A stretch of DNA of 64,000 nucleotides from Streptomyces sennicomposti (lineage in GTDB: Bacteria > Actinomycetota > Actinomycetes > Streptomycetales > Streptomycetaceae): positions 36,576 to 100,575 of the forward strand of contig NZ_JAIOAB010000022.1 of the NCBI RefSeq assembly GCF_019890635.1, written 5' to 3'. Positions 7,991-15,987 of this stretch are shown one piece after another. The notes below the pieces were generated by a model, which saw nothing but the letters and a program-made list of their open reading frames with translations, made no database searches and was not told the origin of the DNA. The translations under genes and the position numbers were made by a program. Position 1 is the stretch's first letter; every line of letters starts with the position of its first letter.

Positions 7991-10002
7991 GTCGTGGCTC
8001 CCCCGGCGAGCGACCAGTCCGACGGCAGGGCCTCGAAGTAGGCCTGCTGTTCGAGGTCGATGCGGGTGCCGGGCGCGACCAGCTCGACCTGGGAGGGCCA
8101 GGACGAGAGGTCGGTCGTCCCCAGCGCCCGGGCGAGCCGGGCGGCGAAGCGAGGCATGATCGGCGTGGCCGCGCGGGCCAGCAGTCGTGCCGCGGCCAGT
8201 TCCAGCGCGACGGCCGTTCGGGCCTCGTCCTGCCAACCGGCGATCAGCGCGGTCCGTGCCTCCGCTTCGGCGAACCGCCGGGCGTCGACGACGATCCCGT
8301 CCAGTTCGGCGGCCGCACGGTTCAGCGAGAACCCGTCCTGCCCGTAGCTGTCGGCGACAGCGGCGAGCCGTATTCCCAGGCCGTTGAGGAACGCCGTGTG
8401 CTCAGGGGTCCAGACACCTGCGTCCGGGGCGACCCCGCCGTACTGTCCGGCGACCCGTGCGCCCAGGTCGTTCAGCCAGCCCTGCCAGCCGTCCACCAGG
8501 ACCCGCCGCACGGTCTCCGTGTACGCCTCGAGCGCGAAGTTCGTCCGGTGCCGCTCCGGACGCGTGAGCGACAGGTAGTAGCGCACCGCGTCCACGGTCT
8601 CCGGCCGCAGGATCTGCTTGCCCCAGATGGCATGGCGCCTGCTGGTGGAGAACTTGCCGTCCTCCAACAGGTAGAACTCATTGACGTGGTAATCGATATC
8701 GGGATTCCACCGCGGGTACGCCAACCGGTAGAGAGCCGGGTAGAGCACGGCGTGGTAGAAGCTGTTGTCGTAGCCGAAGAAGTGGACGAACTTCCAGTCC
8801 TGCTCGGGAGTCAGGGCCTGCCAGTCACGGCCCAGCCGCCCGCCGAGGGCCTCGACGCCGTGGAGAAAGCCGTAGGACATCTCGGGCCAGACCCAGATCA
8901 CCTGCCCGTCCACCGTCGTCTCCGCGGGCGCGACGCCCCAGTCCGAAGGGTGGGTCACGGGAAGGTCGAGCCTGGGGCGCGCGAACACCCGGTCCGCCAG
9001 TTCGCGGAGCCGGGCCGGGACCCGGCCGAGACGGTGGTGGTCGGCGACCTCGCCGCCGAACTCGTGCAGGGGCAGGACGAAGCGTGCGACAGGTCGCCGC
9101 TTCGGCGGCGCCTGTGACCGGCTGCTGCGCGGGTCGACCAGGTCGACGCAGACGTTCGGTTCGCCGCACTCCTCGCAGATGTTGCCGCTGGTGCCGCCCC
9201 CGCATCCGGGACAGCCGCCCGAGACGTCCACCTCGTAGAGGTAGGCGTCCGTCCCGTCGTCCACCAGGGCGGGCGTCTGCCTGACGGTGACCGCCCCCGA
9301 GTCGACCAGCTTCGAGAAGTATCCGCGCAGGCCGTCCCGGTAGCCGGGGTCCTCGTTGGTCACCGTGTACTGGTCGACCTCGATGTCCATCAGACGGAGC
9401 GTCGCGGCGATCTCGGCACTGTAGTGCTCGGCGGTGCGCGCCGGTTCGCGCTCCTCACGGCGGGCGCGGTCGACCACATAGCTCTGGTAGTCGTCGCTCC
9501 CGGTGAGGTGCCATGCCTCGGCGCCCCGCATGCGCTGGAAGCGGACGTAGGCGTCAGCTCCCAGGTAGGGACCGGACAGGTGGCCGAGGTGGAGGTCGCC
9601 GTTCGGAGTGGGCGGGGTCGAGAAGACGAAGACCGGCCTCTCGTGGAACCGGCGGCGCGTGCCGCCGGCCGCCGCGGCCTGGGCGGCGCGCGCCGGGTCG
9701 CGCCAGTACAGGTCGAAGAAGACCAGGTCGACGTCTCCGTCGTTCTCGACGACGTGTGTCTCGAAGGGCTCGAACTGGCACACCGTTCCCGGCTCCACCC
9801 GGATCCGCCGACCGTCGAAGGCCACCCATCCGCTTCCGGCGACGACGACGAACATCTCGATCTCGTCGTGCTGGTGCGGATCGGAGGTGACACCCGGAGC
9901 GACCCGGCCCCAGCCGGCTCCCGCGCTCATCTTCTCCACGGAGCTCATCTCGATGCCGAATGCCTGGTGCAGTTCCTCAGCGGAGAAGACGCTCACGTTC
10001 AT
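7987..10002 (-). CDS. Cupin-methionyl-tRNA-synthetase-like fusion, hydrazine (N-N bond) forming enzyme
   Basis: A 671-residue fusion. Residues 1-115 are a cupin with metal ligands His43, His45, Glu49 and His83 (DPHQHDEIE, ETHVV). Residues about 122-660 are a class I MetRS-like body: the HIGH box is HLGH (138-141), the zinc knuckle has Cys264, Cys267, Cys276 and Cys279, and the KMSKS box is replaced by KFSTS (450-454). This architecture is the signature of the enzymes (Spb40 in s56-p1, the triacsin homologue) that join N6-hydroxylysine to glycine or another amino acid in an ATP-dependent step and rearrange it to an N-N bond. It overlaps the oxidase upstream (ATGA) and the ligase downstream (ATGA). 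A tRNA-charging role is unlikely given the cupin and the neighbours. Confidence 0.93.
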   Translation of the reverse strand: MNVSVFSAEELHQAFGIEMSSVEKMSAGAGWGRVAPGVTSDPHQHDEIEMFVVVAGSGWVAFDGRRIRVEPGTVCQFEPFETHVVENDGDVDLVFFDLYWRDPARAAQAAAAGGTRRRFHERPVFVFSTPPTPNGDLHLGHLSGPYLGADAYVRFQRMRGAEAWHLTGSDDYQSYVVDRARREEREPARTAEHYSAEIAATLRLMDIEVDQYTVTNEDPGYRDGLRGYFSKLVDSGAVTVRQTPALVDDGTDAYLYEVDVSGGCPGCGGGTSGNICEECGEPNVCVDLVDPRSSRSQAPPKRRPVARFVLPLHEFGGEVADHHRLGRVPARLRELADRVFARPRLDLPVTHPSDWGVAPAETTVDGQVIWVWPEMSYGFLHGVEALGGRLGRDWQALTPEQDWKFVHFFGYDNSFYHAVLYPALYRLAYPRWNPDIDYHVNEFYLLEDGKFSTSRRHAIWGKQILRPETVDAVRYYLSLTRPERHRTNFALEAYTETVRRVLVDGWQGWLNDLGARVAGQYGGVAPDAGVWTPEHTAFLNGLGIRLAAVADSYGQDGFSLNRAAAELDGIVVDARRFAEAEARTALIAGWQDEARTAVALELAAARLLARAATPIMPRFAARLARALGTTDLSSWPSQVELVAPGTRIDLEQQAYFEALPSDWSLAGGATT

Positions 10003-11075
10003 TGCTGGCCCCCTTGGTCGGAAACGTTCTCGACGGCTCTGCGGAGCAGATGCGCCGCCTCTGCTGCGATGGCGGGTGCGAGCCTGTAGCCGGAGCCGTT
10101 GGCGGCGCCCGCGAACACCAGTCGGCCCTCCTCGTCCAGAGCACGTACCAGCGGCTCCCGGTTGGCGCTGTACGCGTCGCAGAACACCCTTCCGCTGCGG
10201 GCGGAGCCGGCCAGGCGGGGGGCGCGGGCGAACAGCACCTCGCGGGCGTCGGCCAGGTCCGCCGCGCAGACGCTGCCGGTGAGCCGGTCGGGGTCGACGT
10301 CCCAGACCTGGCTGGTGTAGCTGAAGAGCCAGCGCCTCTGCTCGTGGAGCGGGAGCAGGAACGCGTCCTCGTCGTGGAAGACGACGACGCCGTCCTCGGC
10401 CGCGGGCGGCACTTCGATGTGCAGCGCGACGACCTTCTTCACCCTGGCGCCCAGGGGGGCGAGCCGTTCCCGCCAGGCCGGCGCGGCCAGCCACGGGCCG
10501 GGGGCGAGCACGACCGAGCCGGCTGTGACGCGCTCCCCTGTGCTGAACCCGAGTTCGTACCCGCTCGCGACCCGGTCCAGGGAGGCGACGAAGACGCCTT
10601 CCCTGAAACTCGTCCGCGGCCGCAGGGACCGGGCCAGTGCCCGGGTCAACGCCCCGACATCGGCGTACTGGCAGCCCTCGCCCGTCCAGGCCGCCGTCTC
10701 GTCCGACAGCGGTGGCAGCCAGTCCGGCAACGCGTCCACGCGGGACAGTCCGGCCTCGTCGAGATAGGCCGCCTCCACCTGGTCCACAGCCGCACGGTCG
10801 GACACCACCAGCAGGGGAACCGGATGAATGGGCAACGCCGGATCGGCGTCGAGCAGGGCCCTGTAGTAGGCCTGGCTGTAGCCGGCCATGCGGCGTACGC
10901 GTTCCGTCGCGCCACGGGGGAAGTGCAGCCCGGCCGACCGGCGACTGGCTCCGGACCCGACGGCGTCCTGTTCGAGCACCAACACGGAGGCGTGCGGGGC
11001 CCGGAGCGCCAGCTCCCGCGCGATCGTGCACCCGATGATTCCGCCACCAACGACTGCGAAGTCGACCTGTGTCAT
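9999..11075 (-). CDS. DAO-type FAD oxidoreductase releasing the hydrazine product
   Basis: A 358-residue D-amino-acid-oxidase/glycine-oxidase fold. The FAD Rossmann motif GGGIIG is at 10-15 and the C-terminal FAD segment is FAGAANGSGYRLAPAIAAEA. In the s56-p1 and triacsin pathways a DAO-type enzyme oxidatively cleaves the lysine-glycine hydrazine adduct, leaving hydrazinoacetate and 2-aminoadipate semialdehyde. The gene sits 3 bp after the N-hydroxylase stop and overlaps the cupin-MetRS start by 4 bp, so the three core enzymes are co-translated. The same fold also covers sarcosine oxidases, but the context makes the cleavage role by far the most likely. Confidence 0.88.
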   Translation of the reverse strand: MTQVDFAVVGGGIIGCTIARELALRAPHASVLVLEQDAVGSGASRRSAGLHFPRGATERVRRMAGYSQAYYRALLDADPALPIHPVPLLVVSDRAAVDQVEAAYLDEAGLSRVDALPDWLPPLSDETAAWTGEGCQYADVGALTRALARSLRPRTSFREGVFVASLDRVASGYELGFSTGERVTAGSVVLAPGPWLAAPAWRERLAPLGARVKKVVALHIEVPPAAEDGVVVFHDEDAFLLPLHEQRRWLFSYTSQVWDVDPDRLTGSVCAADLADAREVLFARAPRLAGSARSGRVFCDAYSANREPLVRALDEEGRLVFAGAANGSGYRLAPAIAAEAAHLLRRAVENVSDQGGQQ

Positions 11076-11078
11076 GGC

Positions 11079-12374
11079 TCAGCCCACGCTCTCGTCCGGG
11101 CTGAGCTTCGCCGACCATTCGATGAACGAGGGAACCGTGTCGTCGCTGCGCACACATCGCACGCGGTCGATGATCCGCTGGCTCCGCCAGGCCAGCAGGC
11201 TGAGGTTCTTGTCCGCCAGTCCGCGCTGTCGCAGAGCCGCGTTCTGGAGGAAGATGCTCCGGTTCGAAGGGCCGTCCCACATCACGGCGAAATCACTGTC
11301 GATGCGAAACTCGTCGCCCTCGCGCTCGAGTCGGTCCGCGATCGGCGCGAGGAAGTCGGGCGCGGTGGTGCGGAACCCGGTCGCCCAGACCACTACGTCG
11401 GCGTCGACCTGCCCGAGGACCGCCGGATGATTGCTGTTGGACAGCTTCAACGACCAGGCGTTGTCGGAGGCGGCGACCGCGATCACGTTCCGGTTCGGGT
11501 ACAGCGAGACCAGGTCGGTGTTGCCGTGGATGAACCGCTCGGCGTAGATGCGCTGATAGATCTCGCGGAGTGTGCCCTCGGAGATGCCGTCACTGGTGAG
11601 GAGGTGCTCCCGGTTGAACGATTCGCGCGTCCCCTGGTCCAGCCTGGCGAAGTAGTCCGAGTAGCCGGGCATGTAGAAGTCGTTGGTGAAGGGCGAGTCG
11701 TCGATGGGGTAGAAGTTGCGGCGGCGTGACACCCACGAGACCCGGCGCGGTCGCTCGGCGGACGGACGCGAGACGAGGTCGAGGAACGCCTCGGCGCCCG
11801 ACTGGCCGCCGCCGACCACGCAGACCCTCTTGCCCGCCAAGTCGCGTCCGCGAGGCACGAATTCGCTGACGTGGAACTGGGTGGGGCCGAGGTGGTCACG
11901 GGCTTCCGCCGGCACCCAGGCGGTGCTGCCGATGCCGATGGACACGTTGTTCGCCGTGACGGTGCGCCGGTTGGTGCGCAGCACGAACACGCCGTCGAAG
12001 TCGACGGAGACGACCTCCTCTCCGAACACCACGTTCTGGTTGCGCCGGCTGGCCCATTCCAGGTAGTTGCGGAACTCCTGCCGCGGCACCGCACTGAACT
12101 GGGCGTTGATGAAGTGGTAGATCCGCCCTTTGTCCTTCAGGTAGGACAGGAACGAAAAGGGACTGGTCGGGTCCGACAGACTCACCAGATCCTTGAAGAC
12201 GGACACCTGGAGGGTCGCGTCGGGTATCTGCTGTCCGTCATGCCAGCTGAACACCTCACGCTTCTCGAGGAAGAGGTTCGGCAGCCCAGGACTACCGTGC
12301 AGAAGAGATGCAAGACTCAGGTTCGCAGGGCCGACGCCTATGCCGACACACTCGTAGTGCTGTTCGTCACTCAT
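11079..12374 (-). CDS. L-lysine N6-monooxygenase (NMO family)
   Basis: A 431-residue siderophore-type N-hydroxylase. The FAD motif is GIGVGPANLSLA near residue 11, the substrate region is WHDGQQIPDATLQVSVFKDLVSL (in which the usual LQVSFLKDLV motif is recognisable), the NADPH motif is VVGGGQSGAEAFLDL, and the C-terminal ATG motif is VVWATGF. Start ATG at 12374 has GGGGAGA upstream. It should hydroxylate the side-chain amine of lysine, giving the nucleophile used by the cupin-MetRS enzyme. No siderophore synthetase is nearby, so a siderophore role is unlikely. Ornithine cannot be excluded from sequence alone. Confidence 0.9.
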   Translation of the reverse strand: MSDEQHYECVGIGVGPANLSLASLLHGSPGLPNLFLEKREVFSWHDGQQIPDATLQVSVFKDLVSLSDPTSPFSFLSYLKDKGRIYHFINAQFSAVPRQEFRNYLEWASRRNQNVVFGEEVVSVDFDGVFVLRTNRRTVTANNVSIGIGSTAWVPAEARDHLGPTQFHVSEFVPRGRDLAGKRVCVVGGGQSGAEAFLDLVSRPSAERPRRVSWVSRRRNFYPIDDSPFTNDFYMPGYSDYFARLDQGTRESFNREHLLTSDGISEGTLREIYQRIYAERFIHGNTDLVSLYPNRNVIAVAASDNAWSLKLSNSNHPAVLGQVDADVVVWATGFRTTAPDFLAPIADRLEREGDEFRIDSDFAVMWDGPSNRSIFLQNAALRQRGLADKNLSLLAWRSQRIIDRVRCVRSDDTVPSFIEWSAKLSPDESVG

Positions 12375-12484
12375 GCTTCTCCCCGTGTATGCGTCGGCTT
12401 GTCTTCCCGCGCCGGCCGCCAGGGTGGGCCACGATGCGCGGGGACGGCTCTGCCCGCGTCGCTGAGGCGACCGGGGAGGACAAG

Positions 12485-13720
12485 TCAGCGTTCCACTCGA
12501 CTCGCACTGTTTGCGGATGCCGCTCGGGACCGGCCCACGAGCGGCCGTCGTCCCAGCGTGTCCGCGATGATCAGCTTCTGGACCTCGGACGCTCCCTCGT
12601 AGATCCTCAGGGACCTGACCTGCCGGTACAAGCGTTCGGGGACACTGTCGGCGACCAGGCCGGCAGCCCCGTGGATCTGGACGGCAGCGTCGACGATCTC
12701 CTGTGCGGCCTCGGTGGCGGCCACCTTGGCGATACTCGAGTGCTTCGCGTAGCCGGGATTCCCGTGGTCGAGTTCCCACGCGGCCCGCGCGACCAACAGC
12801 GCGGAGGCGTTGAGCTTCACCTCCATGTCGGCGAGCGCACCCTTCACGAGCTGGAGATCCATCAGCCTGCCGCCGTGCATCCGCCGCTCGCGGGCCTGCT
12901 GGACTGCCGAGTCGACGGCGCGCCGAGCGAATCCCACCGCGGCCGCCCCCACCGTCATCCGGAATCGCTCCAGCAGGTCCGTAGCGACCACGAACCCCTG
13001 TCCGGGGCGTCCGAGGACGCTCGATTCGGGGACCAGGCAGTCTTCGAAGGCCAGGTGTCCGAGCGAGCGCGGAGCAATCAACCGCACCTCCTCCAGCACC
13101 CGGACCCCGGGCGTGCGCGCCGGCACCAGGAATGCCGTGAGCCCCAGCGCACCGGGTCCCCCGCCCGTGCGGGCGATCACGCAGTGCACATCCGCGATGC
13201 CGGCATGGGCGATCCAGGCCTTGCGCCCGTTCAGCAGATAGCCGCCGGACACTCGGTCGGCGGTCAGGCCGACCGCCGACATGTCGGAACCGGCCTCCTT
13301 CTCCGAGATCGCGAACGAGCCCGCCGTCTCGCCCGACGCCATGCGCGGCAGATACTCCAACTGCTGCTCACGGTTTCCGTACCGGACGATCGGGGTTGCC
13401 GACAGCGCCTGGATGGAGAAGGCGAAGTCCGCCAGATCGTCGGCGTACGCGAGGATCTCCCTGGCCAGACAGATCGAGCGGTGGTCACCGGCGGCGGACC
13501 CGCTCGCGGGATCGAGGAAGCCCAGCCATCCGGCGGAGCCGAGCGCGCGCAGGATCTCCCGGCCGGCCTTCTCCGGGGTCCGCTCCAGAGGACGTGACCA
13601 CAGGCCGGCCCGGCCGGCGCACCAGTCGGCGAGCCCCACGGCCAGCGTGCGGTGCTGCTCCTCGTAGAACGGCAACGCCAGGATGCCCTCATCGAGACCG
13701 CCGCCCAGCACGTGAGTCAT
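12485..13720 (-). CDS. Acyl-CoA-dehydrogenase-like flavoprotein
   Basis: A 411-residue ACAD-fold protein: N-terminal helical domain, middle beta domain with the FAD-binding SFAISEKEAGSDMSAV, and a C-terminal helical domain with QIHGAAGLV and the catalytic-base segment RSLRIYEGASEVQKLII, in which Glu is retained. It is the first gene of the hydrazine run, 110 bp upstream of the N-hydroxylase. In triacsin and related pathways such a dehydrogenase oxidises the ACP-bound N-acyl hydrazine to a hydrazone or azo level; a conventional alpha,beta-dehydrogenation of a thioester is the alternative. It lies 221 bp downstream of the palindrome at 13941. Confidence 0.85.
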   Translation of the reverse strand: MTHVLGGGLDEGILALPFYEEQHRTLAVGLADWCAGRAGLWSRPLERTPEKAGREILRALGSAGWLGFLDPASGSAAGDHRSICLAREILAYADDLADFAFSIQALSATPIVRYGNREQQLEYLPRMASGETAGSFAISEKEAGSDMSAVGLTADRVSGGYLLNGRKAWIAHAGIADVHCVIARTGGGPGALGLTAFLVPARTPGVRVLEEVRLIAPRSLGHLAFEDCLVPESSVLGRPGQGFVVATDLLERFRMTVGAAAVGFARRAVDSAVQQARERRMHGGRLMDLQLVKGALADMEVKLNASALLVARAAWELDHGNPGYAKHSSIAKVAATEAAQEIVDAAVQIHGAAGLVADSVPERLYRQVRSLRIYEGASEVQKLIIADTLGRRPLVGRSRAASANSASRVER

Positions 13721-14006
13721 GTCGCCCTTTCAGATCCGCAGGTCAGCATCGGTCGTGACGGCCGGGGACCCGGCGGCACCTTGATCAGGCGATGCCCGAT
13801 GAAACTTACGCGCCCCAGGCGCGGCCCCACCAGATTCGCCGCCCTCCCGCGGCACCACGCCGATGCCGGCGCCGTGCCGGGTCTCCTCCGGTCGGGAGAC
13901 GAGGTGCCGTGAGCCCGCGGCGACGTGTCGGCCGGCGCCTGTCTCGCCAGCGAGACAACGCCCCCGCCGACCGACGCCGATGCCGCCGGTGACGCCGGTT
14001 CGGGTG
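13721..14006. other. Intergenic region with palindrome, upstream of the ACAD gene
   Basis: This 286-bp gap separates the KAS III-like gene from the ACAD gene and carries no supported gene. It contains the palindrome at 13941-13956 and is the likely promoter region of the hydrazine operon. Confidence 0.5.
13941..13956. promoter_or_regulatory. Palindrome GTCTCGCCAGCGAGAC, candidate operator
   Basis: Two perfect 7-bp arms (GTCTCGC/GCGAGAC) flank CA, and AAC follows. A second near-identical site lies at 15731-15746, also intergenic and also followed by AAC. The pair is best read as a binding site for a cluster regulator encoded outside the window. Confidence 0.6.
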
Positions 14007-14924
14007 TTAACGCGTCTGCTTGCGGAGCAGAACCCCGTACCGTACCCCTGGAACCGAGGCGGCCAGCAGGTAGTGGCCGTCGTCGCGGAGTCGACCGGCT
14101 GCCGCGAGGTCCGTCAGGTTGATGACGGGGTCGGCGGCGAAGCAGTGGCCTACCCGTGCGATGTTGTCCGTGTACAACTGCGCTGCCGTGAATCCCGCCT
14201 GAAGCTCTTTCATGACGATGACGGCTTCGAAGATGTTGGTGTGCACGAGGATGTCGACCTGGTCGATGCTCATCGAAGCACGTTTCATCAGCTGCGCGTT
14301 CACGCGGCGGGAGAGGTCCGGACTGATCTGGTTCGACCAGTCCAGGTCCTTCGTCTCGTGCGCTGCGGCACTCGCGACGATCTCGTACTCCCCGTCGGCG
14401 TCCGACACCAGCACACCGGCCGCGCCATCGCTGAACAGGGCAAACTTGGCCAGTCTTTCCGCCTCGACGGTGACTCTGTCGGTGGTCACGACCAGGACCC
14501 GCCGATGGATTCCGGCAGCGACGAAGGCCTCGGCGACTCGCAGGCCCGCCAGCAGGTTCGTGCATCGGTCGAGCGTGATGCCGAGGAAGTCGGTCTCACA
14601 CGTTCCCAACCCCTCCGCGACGGTCCGCACGAAACCGCCGTGGCTGTCCGGACCCCCTGGGAAGCTGGTGCAGCACAGCACCAGTGCGTCGACGGAGGAG
14701 GGATCGACGCCGGCGGCGCGGAGAGTGGCCCGGCCCGCCTCGACCGCCAGGTCCTCCAGCGACTTGTGGGTCCGGTGCACATGGCCCCAGCCCCAGAGTT
14801 CGGGGGCGTACGGCACACCCAGTTCGGCGGCCCGCGCCTCCAGATCCGGAGTCTCGCTGTGGTGCGACGCGATCTCCCCCAGGACGTACTGCGGTCCGCT
14901 CAGGAAGACGGAGGAGGAACTCAT
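14007..14924 (-). CDS. KAS III-like acyl transferase/condensing enzyme with Cys-His-His triad
   Basis: A 305-residue thiolase-fold protein of the FabH/HMG-CoA-synthase branch. The nucleophile is Cys121 (LDRCTNLLAGL) and the catalytic His is His228 (ILVHTNIFEA). The place of the FabH Asn (normally in GNTSAAS) is occupied by His260 in RVGHCFAADP. The Asn is needed for decarboxylative extension, so this enzyme may instead transfer an acyl group to O, N or S, as several KAS III-like proteins in natural-product clusters do. Upstream on the same strand is an ACP with a long tail. A TTGACC element lies about 30 bp upstream of the start, but no good -10 box was found. Confidence 0.85.
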   Translation of the reverse strand: MSSSSVFLSGPQYVLGEIASHHSETPDLEARAAELGVPYAPELWGWGHVHRTHKSLEDLAVEAGRATLRAAGVDPSSVDALVLCCTSFPGGPDSHGGFVRTVAEGLGTCETDFLGITLDRCTNLLAGLRVAEAFVAAGIHRRVLVVTTDRVTVEAERLAKFALFSDGAAGVLVSDADGEYEIVASAAAHETKDLDWSNQISPDLSRRVNAQLMKRASMSIDQVDILVHTNIFEAVIVMKELQAGFTAAQLYTDNIARVGHCFAADPVINLTDLAAAGRLRDDGHYLLAASVPGVRYGVLLRKQTR

Positions 14925-15138
14925 CGGGGCTCCACGACGTGATGTGTATGTGGTCGGTCAAGTCAGGGCGATGGCCGGCTCGGCCTGGGGCCCGGCATGC
15001 CGCCGACGACCACGCCGGCCGGCGTCCGGCCCCGGACGACGAAGCACACGCTGGAAAGAGGGTCACCCGTAGAGCCTTGATCACCGCACCGGTCGCCGGC
15101 CGGCACGGACGACGGACCGCCCGTGCCGGGGGCCGGGC

Positions 15139-15597
15139 TCAGTTCGCGGGCGTCGTCTCGGATCCGGGCCCGAGTCCGGCCGCCAGGCGCTCCACCCCGG
15201 CGTCGTCCAGGCCGTCGAGGGTCGCCAGCAACTGCGCGGCCGCCTCCGGAGAGGCGTCGTCGAGGTCCGCTCCGGCGGGTCCGTCGGCCACCGGTCCGGC
15301 AGCGAACGCGGCGACGGACCCGCCCTCCGCCCGCACCCGCGCCGTCAGGCCGTCCAGGGTGAGGTCCAGCAGCTCGCCGGCCGGGACGTCCACCCCGAGG
15401 TCGGTCCGCAGCCGGCTCCACAGCTCGATGGCCGCGAGCGAGTCGAACCCGAGCGAGACCAACGGTGTGTCGCGGCTGAACGGGCTGGTCAGTCGCGCCC
15501 GGATCAGCTCGTCGAGATAGCCGCGGACGGCCTGGAGGCTGTCGCCGGTGCCGGTCGTCACCTGCCCGCCGCCTCTCCGCCGCGACTCGTCGGCCAT
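15139..15597 (-). CDS. Acyl carrier protein with long C-terminal tail
   Basis: A 152-residue protein (ATG at 15597; a GTG at 15561 giving 140 residues has a better spaced GGAGAGG and may be the real start). The carrier domain covers about residues 20-95, with the phosphopantetheine Ser53 in LGFDSLAAIELW, a PKS/NRPS-like motif. The last 60 residues are Ala/Asp-rich and end in a predicted helix (ATLDGLDDAGVERLAAGL) resembling assembly-line docking tails. It is probably a partner of the KAS III-like enzyme downstream and may exchange substrate with a megasynthase outside the window. Confidence 0.8.
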   Translation of the reverse strand: MADESRRRGGGQVTTGTGDSLQAVRGYLDELIRARLTSPFSRDTPLVSLGFDSLAAIELWSRLRTDLGVDVPAGELLDLTLDGLTARVRAEGGSVAAFAAGPVADGPAGADLDDASPEAAAQLLATLDGLDDAGVERLAAGLGPGSETTPAN

Positions 15598-15987
15598 CTC
15601 CCCGATCCTGGAACTGGGTTCGCCATGACTCTCCCATGCAACGATCCGACACTCGACATCCGGACGGCGGCCGGCGCCACTTCGCCGCGGCGCGCGGACA
15701 CCCTCGCGGGCCTTCCACATGCTGCGCGTGTCTCGCCGGCGAGACAACACCACGACGCTCTCTTCGGGCTCGGGGCGTACGCCGGTGTGGACATACGTGT
15801 TCCTGCCCGGTCGTCGCCCCCCACTCCGTGGCCGGCGCACCCGGCCGGTTCCTGAGCCGTTCGGGTGGCCGGTGTCCGGTGCGGACGAGGCACTGCGGTG
15901 ATGTCCGCGCCCACCGGGCGTGGACGGCACGAGAACGGTCGAGGAGGACAGGGACAGAACCGCCCGGGGAAGAGTTCAGGGGCAAGG
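15598..15987. other. Divergent intergenic region with palindrome
   Basis: This 390-bp gap lies between the ACP (minus) and the propeller gene (plus). It holds the palindrome at 15731-15746. No open frame in it shows a recognisable protein. Confidence 0.5.
15731..15746. promoter_or_regulatory. Palindrome GTCTCGCCGGCGAGAC, candidate operator
   Basis: A perfect 16-bp palindrome that differs from the site at 13941 by one base at its centre and shares the flanking AAC. It lies 134 bp upstream of the ACP start and 241 bp upstream of the propeller start, so it may serve either or both. Confidence 0.65.

Noticed and set aside
7987..11280. 1097-codon minus-strand frame as one giant fusion protein
   Set aside because: Residues upstream of the cupin are out-of-frame readings of the DAO oxidase gene; the real start is the ATG at 10002 that overlaps the DAO stop.
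11079..12374. Siderophore pathway
   Set aside because: The N-hydroxylase alone would suggest one, but no NIS or NRPS synthetase or siderophore transporter is present and the cupin-MetRS partner explains it better.
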